Shown here: positions 32,301 to 43,961 of the stretch, in pieces | How the letters are laid out: each line of letters begins with the position of its first letter | How positions within the stretch are numbered: the first letter of the stretch is position 1 | Source of the DNA: Paraphaeosphaeria minitans | Lineage: Eukaryota > Ascomycota > Dothideomycetes > Pleosporales > Didymosphaeriaceae | Reading direction: 5' to 3' | Assembly: GCA_015832175.1 (NCBI GenBank) | Contig: WJXW01000004.1 | Coordinates: 3,658,001-3,722,000, forward strand | DNA length: 64,000 bases | Notes under the pieces: generated by a model | Told to the model about the DNA's origin: nothing | What the model saw: only the letters and a program-made list of their open reading frames with translations | Databases searched by the model: none | Translations under genes and position numbers: made by a program

Positions 32301-35300
32301 AACTACTCGTGGAACCACTCGGTCAGACACTGGTACGAGAGTGAGGCCAGCAAAGACTGGCGCTTCCGAAGATACCCAAGCCACGATTTGCTGGGAAGCA
32401 AAGTCCTTGGTACTTCGTGGCACGCGCCTTCATGGAAGAAAGTTCTGAAGATCGACGAGGTCAGCTGGCTGAAAGATCACTGTATCGGCGGACAGGTGCT
32501 GTTCCCTGCCGCCGGGTACGTGGCCATGGCGATCGAGGCGCAGTTCCAGACGAGCCAGTCTCGAGGCTTCATCGAAGAAGGGCGATCCGTCCACGAGGCA
32601 AGCTACAGGCTGCGCAACGTCGCATTCAATAAAGCAATGGTCATTGAAGGCTCCGAGTCGCGCATCATGCTGACGCTGAGTCGAGAAGACGACGGCGAAA
32701 AGTCCTGGAGCAGATTCACCATTTCTTCCTTCACCGACGAGGAATGGAACGAGCACTGCACGGGTCTCGTTGCTCTGACGGCTGGATCCAAGCAAGTCGC
32801 TTCAGCACATGATGTGCGGCCGCTCGAATTCCCCACGCCTGCAGCGGCGTGGTACAAGGCTATGCGAGACGTGGGGTACGATTTTGGGGAGCTCTTCCAA
32901 CCACAGATCAGCATCGAGGCTGTTGCTGGAAGCCGCCGAAGCAGAGCACATATCTCGTTCAAAGAGCCAAAGTCCTCGTACCCGCAGTCTCCCTACACCG
33001 TCCACCCCGTCTCCATCGACGGTTGTCTGCAGGCGGGAGCGCCATCGCTGTGGAAAGGCATCCGGAGTGCGGTCGGCGGGGCGCTTGTACCAGCAATGAT
33101 AGACGACATGTCGATCAATGCTCGCGAGCACGTTGTCGAGGTTGGCATTGCGACCACGTCTGCCGTCTTCACGGGCGTGGGAAGCTCAGAGGAAGCTCAA
33201 AACTACCGGTCCAACATCACAGTGTACGACCACGAGACGCACCTGCCACTGGTCCAGATAAAGGGGCTGCGATACCACAAACTCGACGCCCACGACGACT
33301 CTGCAGACACGCATTCCTTCATGCGCGTAGACTGGAAGCCCGATGTTGCTTACCTGGAGGGAGAAGCCTTGCAGCGCTACTTTCGATCTGGCGATGGGAA
33401 GCAAAAGTCGGCCCTGGAGCTACTCATCCATCGAGATCCTGCCGTCGACGTTCTAGAAGTTAATTTGTTGGGTGACACAGAGAGCATGTGGATCAGCAAC
33501 AAAACTTCAATGGAAGCCAGCGGTGCCTGCGGACAGTACACGCTAGCTACTCCAGACGCAGCCTCCTTGTTCACTCTCCAGAGCGAGTTCCGCGAAGTTC
33601 CCGGTGCTCGGGTCATCCATGCCAACATCACCGATGCTGCGTTCGATTCGTCGTCGTTGCCCACAGGCTACGGTCTTGTCATTCTGAGAGCATCCAACGA
33701 TGCCGGCGCGGAGCTGCAGACCGCCCTGGCGAACATCCAGAGACTCCTTGGGGAGGACGGCTTCCTCTTTGTGCACTATTCGGCATCATTAGCCCTCAAT
33801 ACGGAGACCAGCACCGACAGCGGCGCCTCTGGCTCCCACTTCCAGGTGCTGGGCCCGGAGCATGAGGTCGTCGAGAAGATGCTGCAGGACGCGGGATACC
33901 AATCTATCCGGAATGTACCCCAGATCGTTCCGTCGTCAGACGCCTATGTTTCCGAGCTGATCGCACAGCCTAGTCGCAAGGAGGCACTTAGCAATGGTGT
34001 TTCGCATTCAGTAGACCTGCTGCGTCTTTCTGATGCTGCGCACGACATGTCGGCAATCGAGCAAGCTGTCACAGACCACGGCTTCACCGTTCGCCAGGTC
34101 GATGTCGAGCACCTCGACGAGATCAAGTCCAGGTCCACGGTGCTCATTGTCGACGAAGCGTACACACCAGTGCTCTGCGATGTGAACCAGAAGCAGTGGC
34201 ATGCTATACGTGCGCTTACCGAGAGGGACTGCAAGATCCTGTGGATCACAGCGGGCGCACAGCTGCAGGTTACCAACCCCCACGGCGCGCTCATCAATGG
34301 CATGGCTCGCGTCATCCGGGCAGAGAACCCATCTGCTGCTCTGACCATCTTGGATGTCGAAGACGTGTCGAATGCCCATGCCCAGGAAGCCATCAACAAG
34401 CTGCTGCACGACGTCAACACCGGTACGGTCGTCGAAGCGGAGTACGTCGAGCGCTCCGGGGTCATCTACACCAGCAGAGTCCTGCTCGATGGCCCCGTCA
34501 ACGCGGCACAGCGCGAGAAGTCTCAGGGCGGCGAGCTCCAGACCAAGCATCTCCACGAGCACCCTTCCTGCGTCCGCATGGTCTGCGAGCGCCCGGGTAT
34601 CCTCGAGTCGCTGAATTTCGTGGAAGTGGCAGAGGGCGACCTCCCCTTGGAGGACGACTTTGTCGAGATCGACATGCACGCGGCGGGCCTCAACTACAAG
34701 GACGTTGCCACGTCCCTTGGCCTCGTCCCGGAAAACCAGTACATGCTGGGACTTGAAGGCGCCGGTGTGATCCGACGTCTTGGGGCGGGCAAGAAAGCGC
34801 AAAGGTTCCGCATCGGGCAGCGCGTCGTGCTGATCAGACGCGGCAGCTTTGGCAACAAGGTGCAATGCCCGGTTGAGGGCGTGCATGCTATACCAGACTG
34901 GATGACGTTTGAAGAAGCCGCGACACTGCCGGTGGTCTATCTCGCCGTTCTCTACGGGCTTTTCAATCTCGCCAGCATCCAGAAAGGCTCCACGGTACTG
35001 ATCCACTCCGCAGCTGGCGGCGTCGGGATCGCTGCCATGGAGGTCTGCCGGCACGTGGGTGCGGACATGTTCGCCACCGTCGGCAGCGAGGAGAAGCGCG
35101 TGTACCTGAAGGAAAAGTATGGGCTCAGTGACGATCGTATCTTTTCGTCGCGCGACAGCAGGTTCGCAGAGGAAATCATGCGGATGACCGACGACCGCGG
35201 CGTGGACATTGTGCTCAACTCGCTGACGGGGGATCTCCTCGATGCTTCCTGGCGCATCATCGCCGACTGCGGAACCATGGTGGAGATTGGGAAGAAGGAC

Positions 35301-36737
35301 ATTCTTGCGCGCAAAGGACTCGCCATGGAGCCCTTCAACCGCAACGCATCGTTCAGGGCCGTCGACATGTCGGCCGACAGCATCACCCGCCCCGTCATCG
35401 CGGCTCTGCTGTCGCAGCTGTTCGAGATGCTCAATGGACGCCACGTGAAGCCCATCGAGCCCCGGACCGTGTTCCCCTACTCGAAGATTGGCGATGCCAT
35501 CCGGTACATGCGCGGCGGCACTCACATGGGCAAGATCATCCTCTCGCGAGAGGCCGAGCACGCCACGCCTCTCGTGCCGATCCGCCCTGCGAAGAGAGTG
35601 TTGCAGTTCAGGGACGACAGGTCCTATCTCATCGTCGGCGGACTGAAGGGTCTTTGCGGCAGTCTGGCGGTGTATCTGGCCAGGCATGGGGCCAAGCACA
35701 TCGCCATCATGGCACGCAGCGGCTACGAAGACGAAAGATCGCAGGCGGTGCTGCGCGACCTGCATGCGCTCGGGGCCTCCCCGATGCTCATCACCGGGGA
35801 CGTGTCGAAGAGGGAGGATGTGAAGAGGGGGTTCCAGAGCGCCTCGCCACCCATAGGCGGCATCATCCAAGGCGCCATGGTCCTCCGCGACAAGACGTAC
35901 GAGGAGATGACGGTCGACGAGTTCCACGCCGCCATCGCGTGCAAGGTCCAAGGCACCTGGAATCTGCACACGGCAGCGCACGACCTGGAGCTCGACCTCG
36001 ACTTCTTCACCATGCTGTCGTCCATCTCGGGCCTGGTCGGACAGAAAGGACAAGCCAACTACGCGGCGGCCAACACGTTCCTCGATGCCCTCGCGGCGCA
36101 CCGCCACGGGCAGGGCCAGCGCGCGGCGTCGGTCGACCTGGGCGTCATCGAAGACGTGGGCTACATCTCGGAGCGGGCCGCCGTGGCCGCGCGCCTCAAC
36201 ACGGCCATCTGGAAGCCCATCAACGAGGCGCTGCTGCACGGCATCGTCGCCGCCTCGCTCCAGCAGCAGTCGTCGCGGCCGCTGCACGTCGCCAGCGCAG
36301 CCCACATGGTCACGGGGATCCCGCACCCGCAGCCCGTCGACGCGCCGCTCGTCGCGGACCCACGCTTCCGCGCGCTGCGGCAGACGGCGGCGGCGGCGGC
36401 AGGGACCCACGCAGCGGGCGGCGACGCGAGCTCCCAAGTGCGCAGCCTGCTCGCCCTGGCGGCGTCGCCCGCGGCGGACAGGCACGCGCTGCTGGCGGCG
36501 ACGGTGGGCGTCATCAACGCGCACTTCATGAAGAGTCTGGGGCTGGGGGAGCCCATGGAGCCCGCCAAGCCGCTGACCGTGTACGGGCTGGACAGCCTGG
36601 CCGCCATGGAGTTTCGGAACTGGCTGCGCAAGGAGCTGCAGGTCGGCCTGACGACGCTGGAGATTGTGGGTGCGAAGACGCTGAACGCGATTGGGGAGAA
36701 GGTGTGCGAGAAGCTGGGCGAGGGGGGCAGGGTGTAG
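29386..36737 (+). CDS. Highly reducing type I polyketide synthase
   Basis: Predicted 2385-residue iterative PKS. Exons are 29386-29803, 29853-29970, 30020-30551, 30602-30725 and 30772-36737; the four introns (46-50 nt) all lie in the KS region. Domain order: KS (C186 in DTACSGS, H323 in ECHGTGT, H363 in KSNIGHSE); AT (S645 in GHSSGE); DH (H967 in [12 protein letters not shown]1147 in SIDGCLQ); a long linker with no recognisable SAM-binding methyltransferase motif; ER ([14 protein letters not shown] near 1811); KR (GGLKGLCG near 2019, SSISG, Y2161 in NYAAAN); ACP (S2339 in GLDSL). No thioesterase or reductase follows. It should make a fully or variably reduced, unmethylated linear chain needing a separate releasing enzyme. 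The final kilobase is markedly GC-rich. All catalytic residues I can check are intact. Confidence 0.96.
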
Positions 36738-37434
36738 GTGGTGTTGGAAGTGTGATGGTATTGAATGTCAGAAGTGTAATGGTAGGCATCGAATGTCAGA
36801 GGTGTGATGGTACTGACTGTCAGAGTGTGATGGAGTGAATGTCAGAAGTGTAATGGCATCGAATGTCAGAGGTGTGATGGTACTGAATTTCATGTTAGCA
36901 TGAATGTGATGGTATTTAATGTTCGTATGAATGTGATGGTATGTAATGTTAGAAGTGGAATGTCACCTATGAATTGTGAGAAGCGTAATGGTGTGAACTG
37001 TTAAAAGTGTAGTGGTATCAACCATTAGAAGTGTGGTGATATCAACTATTACAAGTGTAGTGGTATCAACTGTTACAAGTGTAGTGGTATCAACTTTCAG
37101 AGATGTACTAGTATCAACGGTTAGAAGTACGATGGCATTGCATGTCCAAAGTGTACCTAATGGTATCTCATGTCAGAATCGTCATGGCGTTTCATGTCGG
37201 CAGAAGCATCATGGTGTCTCACGTCAGTAGGTCGACGTGTACCGTATGCATCCTTGTGTGGATCAAATACGGATACGAGCAAACATTGAGACTACGGACA
37301 CGAGCTGCCACCCGAAACCCACGTTGCATTACCATTACACGACCCTTTCAGCCGTCGCCTACTGGAACTTCCCTTCTCAGCCGTCACCCACCTACTGGAA
37401 CTACCATTGCACGTGCCTCTCAGCCGTCGCCTAC
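36738..37434. repeat. Degenerate minisatellite between PKS and SDR
   Basis: From about 36750 to 37230 a diverged unit of roughly 24 nt, approximately AGAAGTGTAATGGTATCAA plus TGTC, repeats about 20 times in direct orientation right after the PKS stop. A second short array (about 37345-37440), with a unit resembling CAGCCGTCGCCTACTGGAAC, occurs three times and runs into the 3' end of the SDR gene. No gene is present; the PKS terminator must lie within repeat DNA. Confidence 0.8.
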
Positions 37435-38433
37435 CTACTGGAACGCCTTGGTCTTGGCCTCGCACCACTCGTACAGATGGCGCGCATAGCCCTTGCCGCC
37501 CTCGCTCTCGTCCTTGATGGCGAGCAGCTGCTCCGGACGGTGATTCGGATGCCACTTGCCCCAGGGCACGACGTAGCGGCCGCCGTCTGCCAGCGTGACG
37601 TCGCTCGAGAAGCCCGACCACAGCGACGTGTGGGCGCCGTCGATGGACCTGAACAGCACCGGGTAGCTCGCCCAGACAATGGCCTTGGGCACGTCGTCGA
37701 AGATGGCGGTGCGCAGGTTGCCCGGGTTCTGGGTGAGGACCACGACGCCGTGGGGGCCGAGGCGCTGGGCGAACTGCGCGGCGAGGAACCAGTTGCCGGC
37801 CTTGCTGATGGCGTAGTTGCGGTCGCCGTCGAGCGAGGGGTTGTCGAGCTCGTCGGGCGGGACGCCGTCGGCGGGTGCCTTTGCGTCGACGAGCATGCTG
37901 CTGCTGAAGACGACGCGGACGGCGGCTTGGGCTGCCTCTTTGTCCTTGGCAGCAGCCTCGAGCGCTGGCGTCAGCAACTTGGTCAGGAGAAAGCCGCCCA
38001 CGCAGTTGACCTGCATGTGGAGCTCGAGGCCAGCGCTCGAGCGCTCCTTGGGCGGGGCCGACGCCATGCCGGCGTTGTTGAACAGAACATGCAGACGCGG
38101 CTCCCTGGACAGGAAGTCGAGGGCGCACGGCTTGACGGTAGCCAGGTCGGCGTAGTCGAGGTGGAGGAAGGCCAGCGCGCCGCCAGCCACCGTGGGCACG
38201 GGGTGGGCGGTCCTGATGCTGGCCATGGCCTGGTCGGCTTTGGCGGACGAGCGGGCGGCCATGTAGACGCGGGCGCCCGCGTTGTAGAGGATGCGCGATA
38301 GCTCGTAGCCGACGCCAGCGGTGGCGCCCGTGATGAGCACGACGCGGCCCGCTTGAGACGGCAAGTTGGCCTCGGTGAGCGGGGCGCTGGGGGTGGGCCG
38401 TAGCTGGGGCCAGAGACGCTTGAGCGTGTCCAT
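37435..38433 (-). CDS. Short-chain dehydrogenase, retinol-dehydrogenase-like
   Basis: Intronless 332-residue SDR. The cofactor loop is TGATAGVG after a strong beta-strand (RVVLITG), with AARSS after beta-2, favouring NADP. NNAGMAS is the structural motif; the catalytic serine sits in VVFSSSMLVD and the YxxxK motif is YAISK. C-terminal substrate-binding part: NPGNLRTAIF and VPWGKWHP. Its length and pattern match fungal proteins annotated as retinol dehydrogenase-like or WW-domain oxidoreductase-like SDRs, frequent as ketoreductases or alcohol dehydrogenases in polyketide clusters. It converges on the PKS and runs divergently from the FAD oxidase, so a tailoring redox step is likely. Gene body is very GC-rich, like the PKS 3' end. 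Confidence 0.92.
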   Translation of the reverse strand: MDTLKRLWPQLRPTPSAPLTEANLPSQAGRVVLITGATAGVGYELSRILYNAGARVYMAARSSAKADQAMASIRTAHPVPTVAGGALAFLHLDYADLATVKPCALDFLSREPRLHVLFNNAGMASAPPKERSSAGLELHMQVNCVGGFLLTKLLTPALEAAAKDKEAAQAAVRVVFSSSMLVDAKAPADGVPPDELDNPSLDGDRNYAISKAGNWFLAAQFAQRLGPHGVVVLTQNPGNLRTAIFDDVPKAIVWASYPVLFRSIDGAHTSLWSGFSSDVTLADGGRYVVPWGKWHPNHRPEQLLAIKDESEGGKGYARHLYEWCEAKTKAFQ

Positions 38434-39956
38434 GCTGGGGCGAGCGGGACGGGATGTGGATGCGTGAGCAACTGGCCGTGGGGAGTAGAGAGTTGGGTAG
38501 GACGGGTACGTAGGTCGCGGTGGGTAGTCAGGACGGGGTTGTAGGTCGTGGTGAGTGGTCAGGACGGGTTGGTAGGTCGCGGTGAGTATTTAGGACATGT
38601 TTGCACGTTGCACGTGTGCTTTGTGATGCAAGACAAACTGCAATCACATTTCCACCGCGGCCCAGCACGCTGGACTGGGAGGCACTGCAGGTGCAACGGG
38701 AGCAGCAGCCCAAAACGGAGCGGTGCCGACGAGGGCCAGCGGTGCGGACTTCGCGTACCTGCAACGAATCTCGCGTGTATGCAGAGGGTTGTACCTACGG
38801 GTTGATGCAGAGGCCTGCAATAGACTAGGTGGGTATCTACTACCGTAGGTATCTAGGTACATTGCCTAGGGGTGTCTACTACGTATCTAGGTACATTGCT
38901 AGGGGTATCTACTAGGTATCTAGGTACATTGCCTAGGGGTATCTACTGTAGAGGGACATTGCCCAGGGCCCACATCGAGGTTGCAGCGCTCGGGAACCAG
39001 CGGCGCGGCCCTGTGGCTAGTGTGGCACTTCCCATTGGACAGTGGCTGGTGGCGCACCATTGAACAGTGGCTGGAATCGCACCCATTGGACAGTACTATA
39101 TAGATAACGGTGGCTGATGTCGCACCTATTGGACAGTGGTATGTAAAATCCGGTGGCGGGTGTCGTCCCCATTGGTCCGTAGTGTCCTACCTGACAGTGG
39201 CTGGTGTCGTGCTATTGGATAGTGGTTGGTGTGGACGTTGGCTGGTGTCGTCTCTCATTGGACAGCGGCTGGCCTGCATCAGCGCCTGGTCTAAGCGCCA
39301 ACCCACGCACGGGCTCCATTCACCCTTTCGTCTTGCCGCATCGCACTTGCTCAGACAGGCACTTCTGTACATTCACCGACACGGCACTTAGCGCTTACTA
39401 CATCTCCCTGCCTCGAGCGTGTGGAGACATGGCCCTCGCTGGTCCAAGCGCGAACCCAAGGCCGACGGTGGCGCCTCTCTGCACGCCATGGTAGCGCACC
39501 CAGAGCCCTCCACCTCAGCCGTACGATATCCCCCCTCCGCCACCGTGCTCGGTAGATTGCTCAAACTCCAATATAGCGATGACCCTTCGACCTGCCGTAG
39601 CCTAGTGCCTTCCCTCGACTGCTGCTTGGCGTCCTTCGGTCTTCGTCAGCCTTCTAGAAGCTCTCTTTACGACATGTCCTTCCTTCCTGGGGCCTTCAAG
39701 CGAGACCCAGCTCAGATCTGATCTCAGTTCCCACGTGTAGTGCAGTTCCCACGAGGTCCTGCACGTACCCGACCCTGGCCCTCGTGGTAAATGCAGTATT
39801 GGGACGCCTCGCACTGGCTTCTCCCATCACCACCAGCCTTATAAAGTCTCGCTGTAGCCCAGCTTGTTGCTTCTCCAGCCAGCATCTTCTACCAACACTC
39901 CACAGATCGCCACATTCCTCCTTCTTGCTGGTGGCCTCGCTCTCCTCCTGCCCATC
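38434..39956. repeat. Three minisatellites in the SDR / FAD-oxidase promoter region
   Basis: 1.5 kb between divergent starts. Array 1 (about 38500-38600): a roughly 31-bp unit with GGTCGCGGTGAGT and CAGGACGGG, three copies. Array 2 (about 38826-38950): a roughly 35-bp unit with TATCTAGGTACATTGCC and AGGGGTATCTACT, three to four copies. Array 3 (about 39020-39275): units of variable length built on CCCATTGGACAGTGGCTGG and TGTCGC, about eight copies; each carries ATTGG, the reverse of a CCAAT box. No gene supported. Confidence 0.8.
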
Positions 39957-41767
39957 ATGCAGCCTTCCTTGCTCCTCCTTGCCCTGGCTTCTGCCGCTGC
40001 TGCGTCGCCCACCCACAGCCCCTTGGCCCCCAGGGGACAGACATGTCGAAAGCTCCCCCAGGACAAGGACTGGCCATCGCAGCCCATCTGGAGCGTCCTC
40101 AACGCGACCGTGGGAGGACGTCTGATTGCCACAACTCCCCTGGCATCTCCCTGCCACGACCCCAACTACGATGCCGCCAAGTGTGATGCTCTCCGCGCGG
40201 GCTGGGTGTACCCTCAGACTCAGTATGTACTTCGCCAGGAGGACCTCCCAGAAGCCAGCTAACGTTACCAGTTTTGAATCTTCCACCTCCATCGTTGCGC
40301 CTTACTTTCAAAATCAGAGTTGCGACCCCTTTACCCCTCGCTCAAGTGCTTGCAAGGTTGGAACGTACCCCAGCTACGCCGTCAAGGTCACCAAGGCCTC
40401 AGATGCGATAGCGGGCATGCTTTTCGCACAATTGAACAATGTGCGTCTGGTCATCAAGAACACCGGTCACGAGTAAGTCTTTCAGTCCATTTCCATTGCA
40501 AGCGCTGATGCGTGACAGCTTGCTCGGCCGTTCTACTGGTACCGGAGGTCTTTCGCTGTGGACTCACTACTTGAAAGACATCACCATCAAGGATTACACT
40601 TCGTCTTCTTACACCGGTAAAGCTATGAAGATGGGTGCTGGTGTCCAAGCCTATGAAGCCTACGATGCCGCTCACAAGCAGAACCTGCGCGTTGTCGGTG
40701 GTACTTGCCCGACAGTTGGTCTCGCTGGTGGCTACACCCAGGGTGGTGGCCACTCCATGCTTTCCACCATCCACGGCCTCGGGGCTGACCAGGTCCTGGA
40801 ATGGGAGGTTGTCACCGCCAACGGGAGCCTGCTTACCGCCACCCCTGACAAGAACAGCGATCTGTACTGGGCTCTGTCCGGTGGCGGCGGCGGTACCTAC
40901 GGCCTTGTCCTCAGCATGACGGTCAAGGCATACGCCGACACCAAGGTCACCGGCGCCATGTTGACACTCATCCAACAGGGTGCCGACGACGCCTTCTGGA
41001 ATGGCATCACGCTCTTCCACGCGGCCATGACCTCGTACACGGATGCCGGCGCGGCCTTTGGCTACTACCTCGGCCAGGGCATCATGGCCATCCAGCCCGT
41101 CACCTTCCCGGGCAAGTCCAAGGCCGAGGTCGCGGCGCTCATGCTCGACCTGACCAAGAAGCTCGATGCCGCCGGCACCGTGTACACGCTCACCATCACC
41201 GAGTTCAGCAACTACTACGAATTCTTCAACAACTACTACGGTCCGCTCCCCTACGGCACCTACACCTCCGCGCAGGTCCAGGGTGGTCGCCTGATCCCGC
41301 GTCAAGTCGTCGCCACCGCGTCCGCCAATCAGGCTTTCACCGACGCCCTCAAGACCATCGTTTCGGACCAGGACTTCCACGTCGTCGGCGTCGGCCTCGA
41401 CGTCAGCAAGACGGCAACCGCCTCCAACGCCGTGCACCCCAAGTGGCGCTCGACCGCCATCACCATCGTCGTCGCCGCCAACTGGGACTACACGCAGCCG
41501 TTTGCCGCCAACACCGCCAACGAGACCCTCATCACCAACAAGTACGACCCACTCCTCACGACCGTCACGGGCGCCGACAGCGGCGCCTACGTCAACGAGG
41601 GCGACTTCCAGCAGCCATCGTTCCAGGACAACTTCTTCGGTTCAAACTACGCCAAGCTGCGCTCCATCAAGAACAAGTACGACCCCAACAGCTTGTTCTA
41701 CGCCACCAAGCTCGTGGGCTCGGAGGACTGGACCGTGCAGGCCGATGGCAGGCTGTGCAAGGCGTGA
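39957..41767 (+). CDS. Secreted FAD-linked oxidoreductase, BBE type
   Basis: Predicted 571-residue oxidase of the FAD_binding_4 / berberine-bridge family. Exons are 39957-40222, 40272-40472 and 40519-41767 (introns 49 and 46 nt). A signal peptide (MQPSLLLLALASAAAAS) points to the secretory path. Bicovalent FAD is expected from H155 in NTGHDLLGRS and C219 in GGTCPTVGLAGG. Other FAD-domain features are GGGHS and LSGGGGGTYG. The C-terminal BBE segment ends YDPNSLFYATKLVGSEDW. Such enzymes carry out oxidative cyclisation, alcohol oxidation or dehydrogenation in fungal pathways. Position beside the SDR and PKS suggests a late tailoring oxidation in the secretory compartment or outside the cell; the exact reaction cannot be read from sequence. 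Confidence 0.95.
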
Positions 41768-42411
41768 GCCGGAGAGACGGAAGCAAAGGGGCGGGGGTGC
41801 GTATAGACAGGGGTAACTAGCGGGAGACGATAGCCCGCGTGTGCATACGGTTCGGCTGGGCATATATTGTACATACACATCATAGACTTAATACAGACAT
41901 GTTTGCGCATGCTGAGGTGCTTCCTTCCACTGCGATGAGGTGATGTCCTGGGCGGCGGCGGCGGCAGTGTTGCGCGAAAGAAGCGGTAGGTAGGTAGGTA
42001 TAGCGAGAAGAAAAAAATGCAACATGCACATTCTGAGCGCAGCTCAGCTTGGCGGAATGAACGTGGTTGACGGGACTGTGCCGCACAGCGTGGGGCTCGA
42101 GTATTTAACCTCCGAGTGAGGTGCGATGCGGCGTGGCGATGCGGCACGGGCTGGGCTGGGGATGGCTGGCACCCTGATGTGCATGGTAGGTACTTGTGCA
42201 GCGGAACGGGTAGGTACATGCGTATCATGTTAGGTAGGTACTGGAACGAAATCACATGATAAGCGAAAGCCACCTACCTACCTACCTACCTACCTACCTA
42301 CCTACCGTAGGTACACGTGAACCTTATCGCTGACACCGCTCCCCAGCTTTCTTCGTGAGAAAAGTCCTTTGTTCATGCGAGATTCAACGGCGTGGGCGAA
42401 CTTCCAGCATC
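41768..42411. repeat. Intergenic with CCTA microsatellite
   Basis: No gene supported. It contains a GGTA run near 41986-42000 and about nine consecutive CCTA units at 42272-42306, followed by its inverted half (CGTAGG), able to form a hairpin. Similar CCTA/TAGG tracts occur elsewhere in the window (24154-24184). Confidence 0.7.
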
Positions 42412-43440
42412 TTAGCCTTTCTCCATGGCTTTCTGGAGATTCATCTTATCCTCTCGATACCCACCCGGTAGAATTGAGCGGTAAATTCTGATATCAATGT
42501 CGCGCAATGGTGTCAGGATATCGTCTGGAACGATAGCTGAAGATGTCTTCGCCCTATCGTTAAAAGAGACCACACTGGAAGTTCGCGATCTCGAACATTC
42601 GAACACTCTGAAAATAGTGAGACCAGGTGTGCCAGCTAGGAAACTCCTATACAGCTGTGACGTACATATTTACGTAGATGGTATCCTCTAGATAAATCAT
42701 AGCTGAAGCCTTCCATATTGACCGCTTATGGTGGTAGCTCATATCCTTTTCAAGAAACCCAGGCCCTGGACATCCGTAGGATATCAGCTCCGTCAATGAT
42801 GGTCGTATCGCACACATACCATGATATCTCGTGCTAAGCCGCATCTCTCGCAAAATCCAAGCTCGTTCCCAAAAAGTCATGTTCAGCAGTGTCTCAGGTT
42901 TCAGCCAGTAAACTCTGCCATCGATACACCAGTCGTACGAAAGGTTTTTATTGGGCGTCCTCAATGGATCGTTGACCGTGCAGCCAGAGAGGCATAATTT
43001 CTGCAGCGTATACGCAACTATCTGGTGCCCTTGTCTTCAATGCCTAACCAAACCAAGATACCAGTTGCCGAAGAAGAGATATCCCCACGGTTGCACTTTG
43101 GTGGCATCGTTCTTCAAGGTTGCGTTGGTCGATGCATAACGCGTCTATCCAGATGTACTCTGTACCATCTGACGGTGGCATCGAGCGCGCTCTTCCGTCT
43201 CGTCGCCGAGGTTGGAATTTTCCGCATGCACTGTGTCTTGTTTTCCAACGAGATGACCGTTTCCTGATGCCGCACTCCTGCGCCACTGAAACAGGAAGTC
43301 CCAAAGACTATTTCGAACATCAAAGACTTGTTCATTTAGCAGGATTGTCTTCGTATCATTATATGGTCCCTGCACATAGGAAAGAGCTTTTACGACCGTG
43401 CGGTTTCGAAATTGACTGTGTGGAGATTGCACATAATCGG
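42412..43440 (-). pseudogene. HET-domain gene remnant
   Basis: Three minus-strand blocks in different frames together resemble a heterokaryon-incompatibility (HET) domain. They are VVKALSYVQGPYNDTKTILLN with VRNSLWDFLFQW (about 43380-43250), then YIWIDALCIDQRNLEERCHQ ending SWFG (about 43175-43065), then TFWERAWILREMRLSTRY (about 42880-42825). These match, in order, the ALSYxWG, WIDAxCIDQ and WxxRxWxxQE motifs. Stops and frame changes separate the blocks, and the region is far shorter than usual HET proteins (about 340 codons against 500-700). Some breaks could be introns, but the altered ALSYVQG and the shortened second motif suggest decay. Intact HET proteins trigger cell death on non-self fusion. 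Confidence 0.6.
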
Positions 43441-43961
43441 GTCGGATTCATTATCAAGCGATATCCCTCTTGAGCGTCAGCAGGCGTATATTGGTGCATG
43501 GGCCACCTGTGAGAGGGTTAGAACCGTAAAGGTTAATTATTAGAGCCATAGTAGGAGTATCATTGAAGATGAGGCCTACCGTCAGAATCCGTGTTGTAGG
43601 ATTCTCACCAGGCTGAGTATTCGGGGCTGCGCTGGCTTCAACCTGGATGGTAGATCAAGCAACAAGGCTGCATAAAGAGGAGAAGACCTAGCCGAATTCT
43701 GCTTGTCTGCCACTTATTGCAACTACATATCACTCTTAGTAGTCGCATAGTTTGCATCATTGTCGCTGGTGATCCAATAGTTGTCTTTGTACGATGAACA
43801 GTAAAACCCGATGGCGGGCGGCGAAGCTGAGGGTAGAGAGAAACCTAACAGAGCATGATAGTAAAGAGCATCTCGGTCAGAAGGTCAGTCTGCGCACTTT
43901 TAATATGGGTGCAACTAGTACCGTATCTTCCCACGTAAATACAGAGACCATATTCGTCCCA
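43441..43961. other. Intergenic
   Basis: 520 bp between the HET remnant and the 3' end of the DUF3500 gene; nothing recognised. Confidence 0.5.

Noticed and set aside
34008..36524. 838-codon open frame antisense to the PKS
   Set aside because: It mirrors a GC-rich coding region where antisense stops are rare; composition is His/Arg/Val-rich with no family motif, and the plus strand is a certain PKS.
36750..39275. CRISPR-like regular repeats
   Set aside because: Units are diverged, head to tail without spacers, and the genome is fungal; these are minisatellites.
40454..41437. 327-codon open frame antisense to the FAD oxidase
   Set aside because: The Gly/Val/Asp-rich shadow of the GC-rich oxidase exon.
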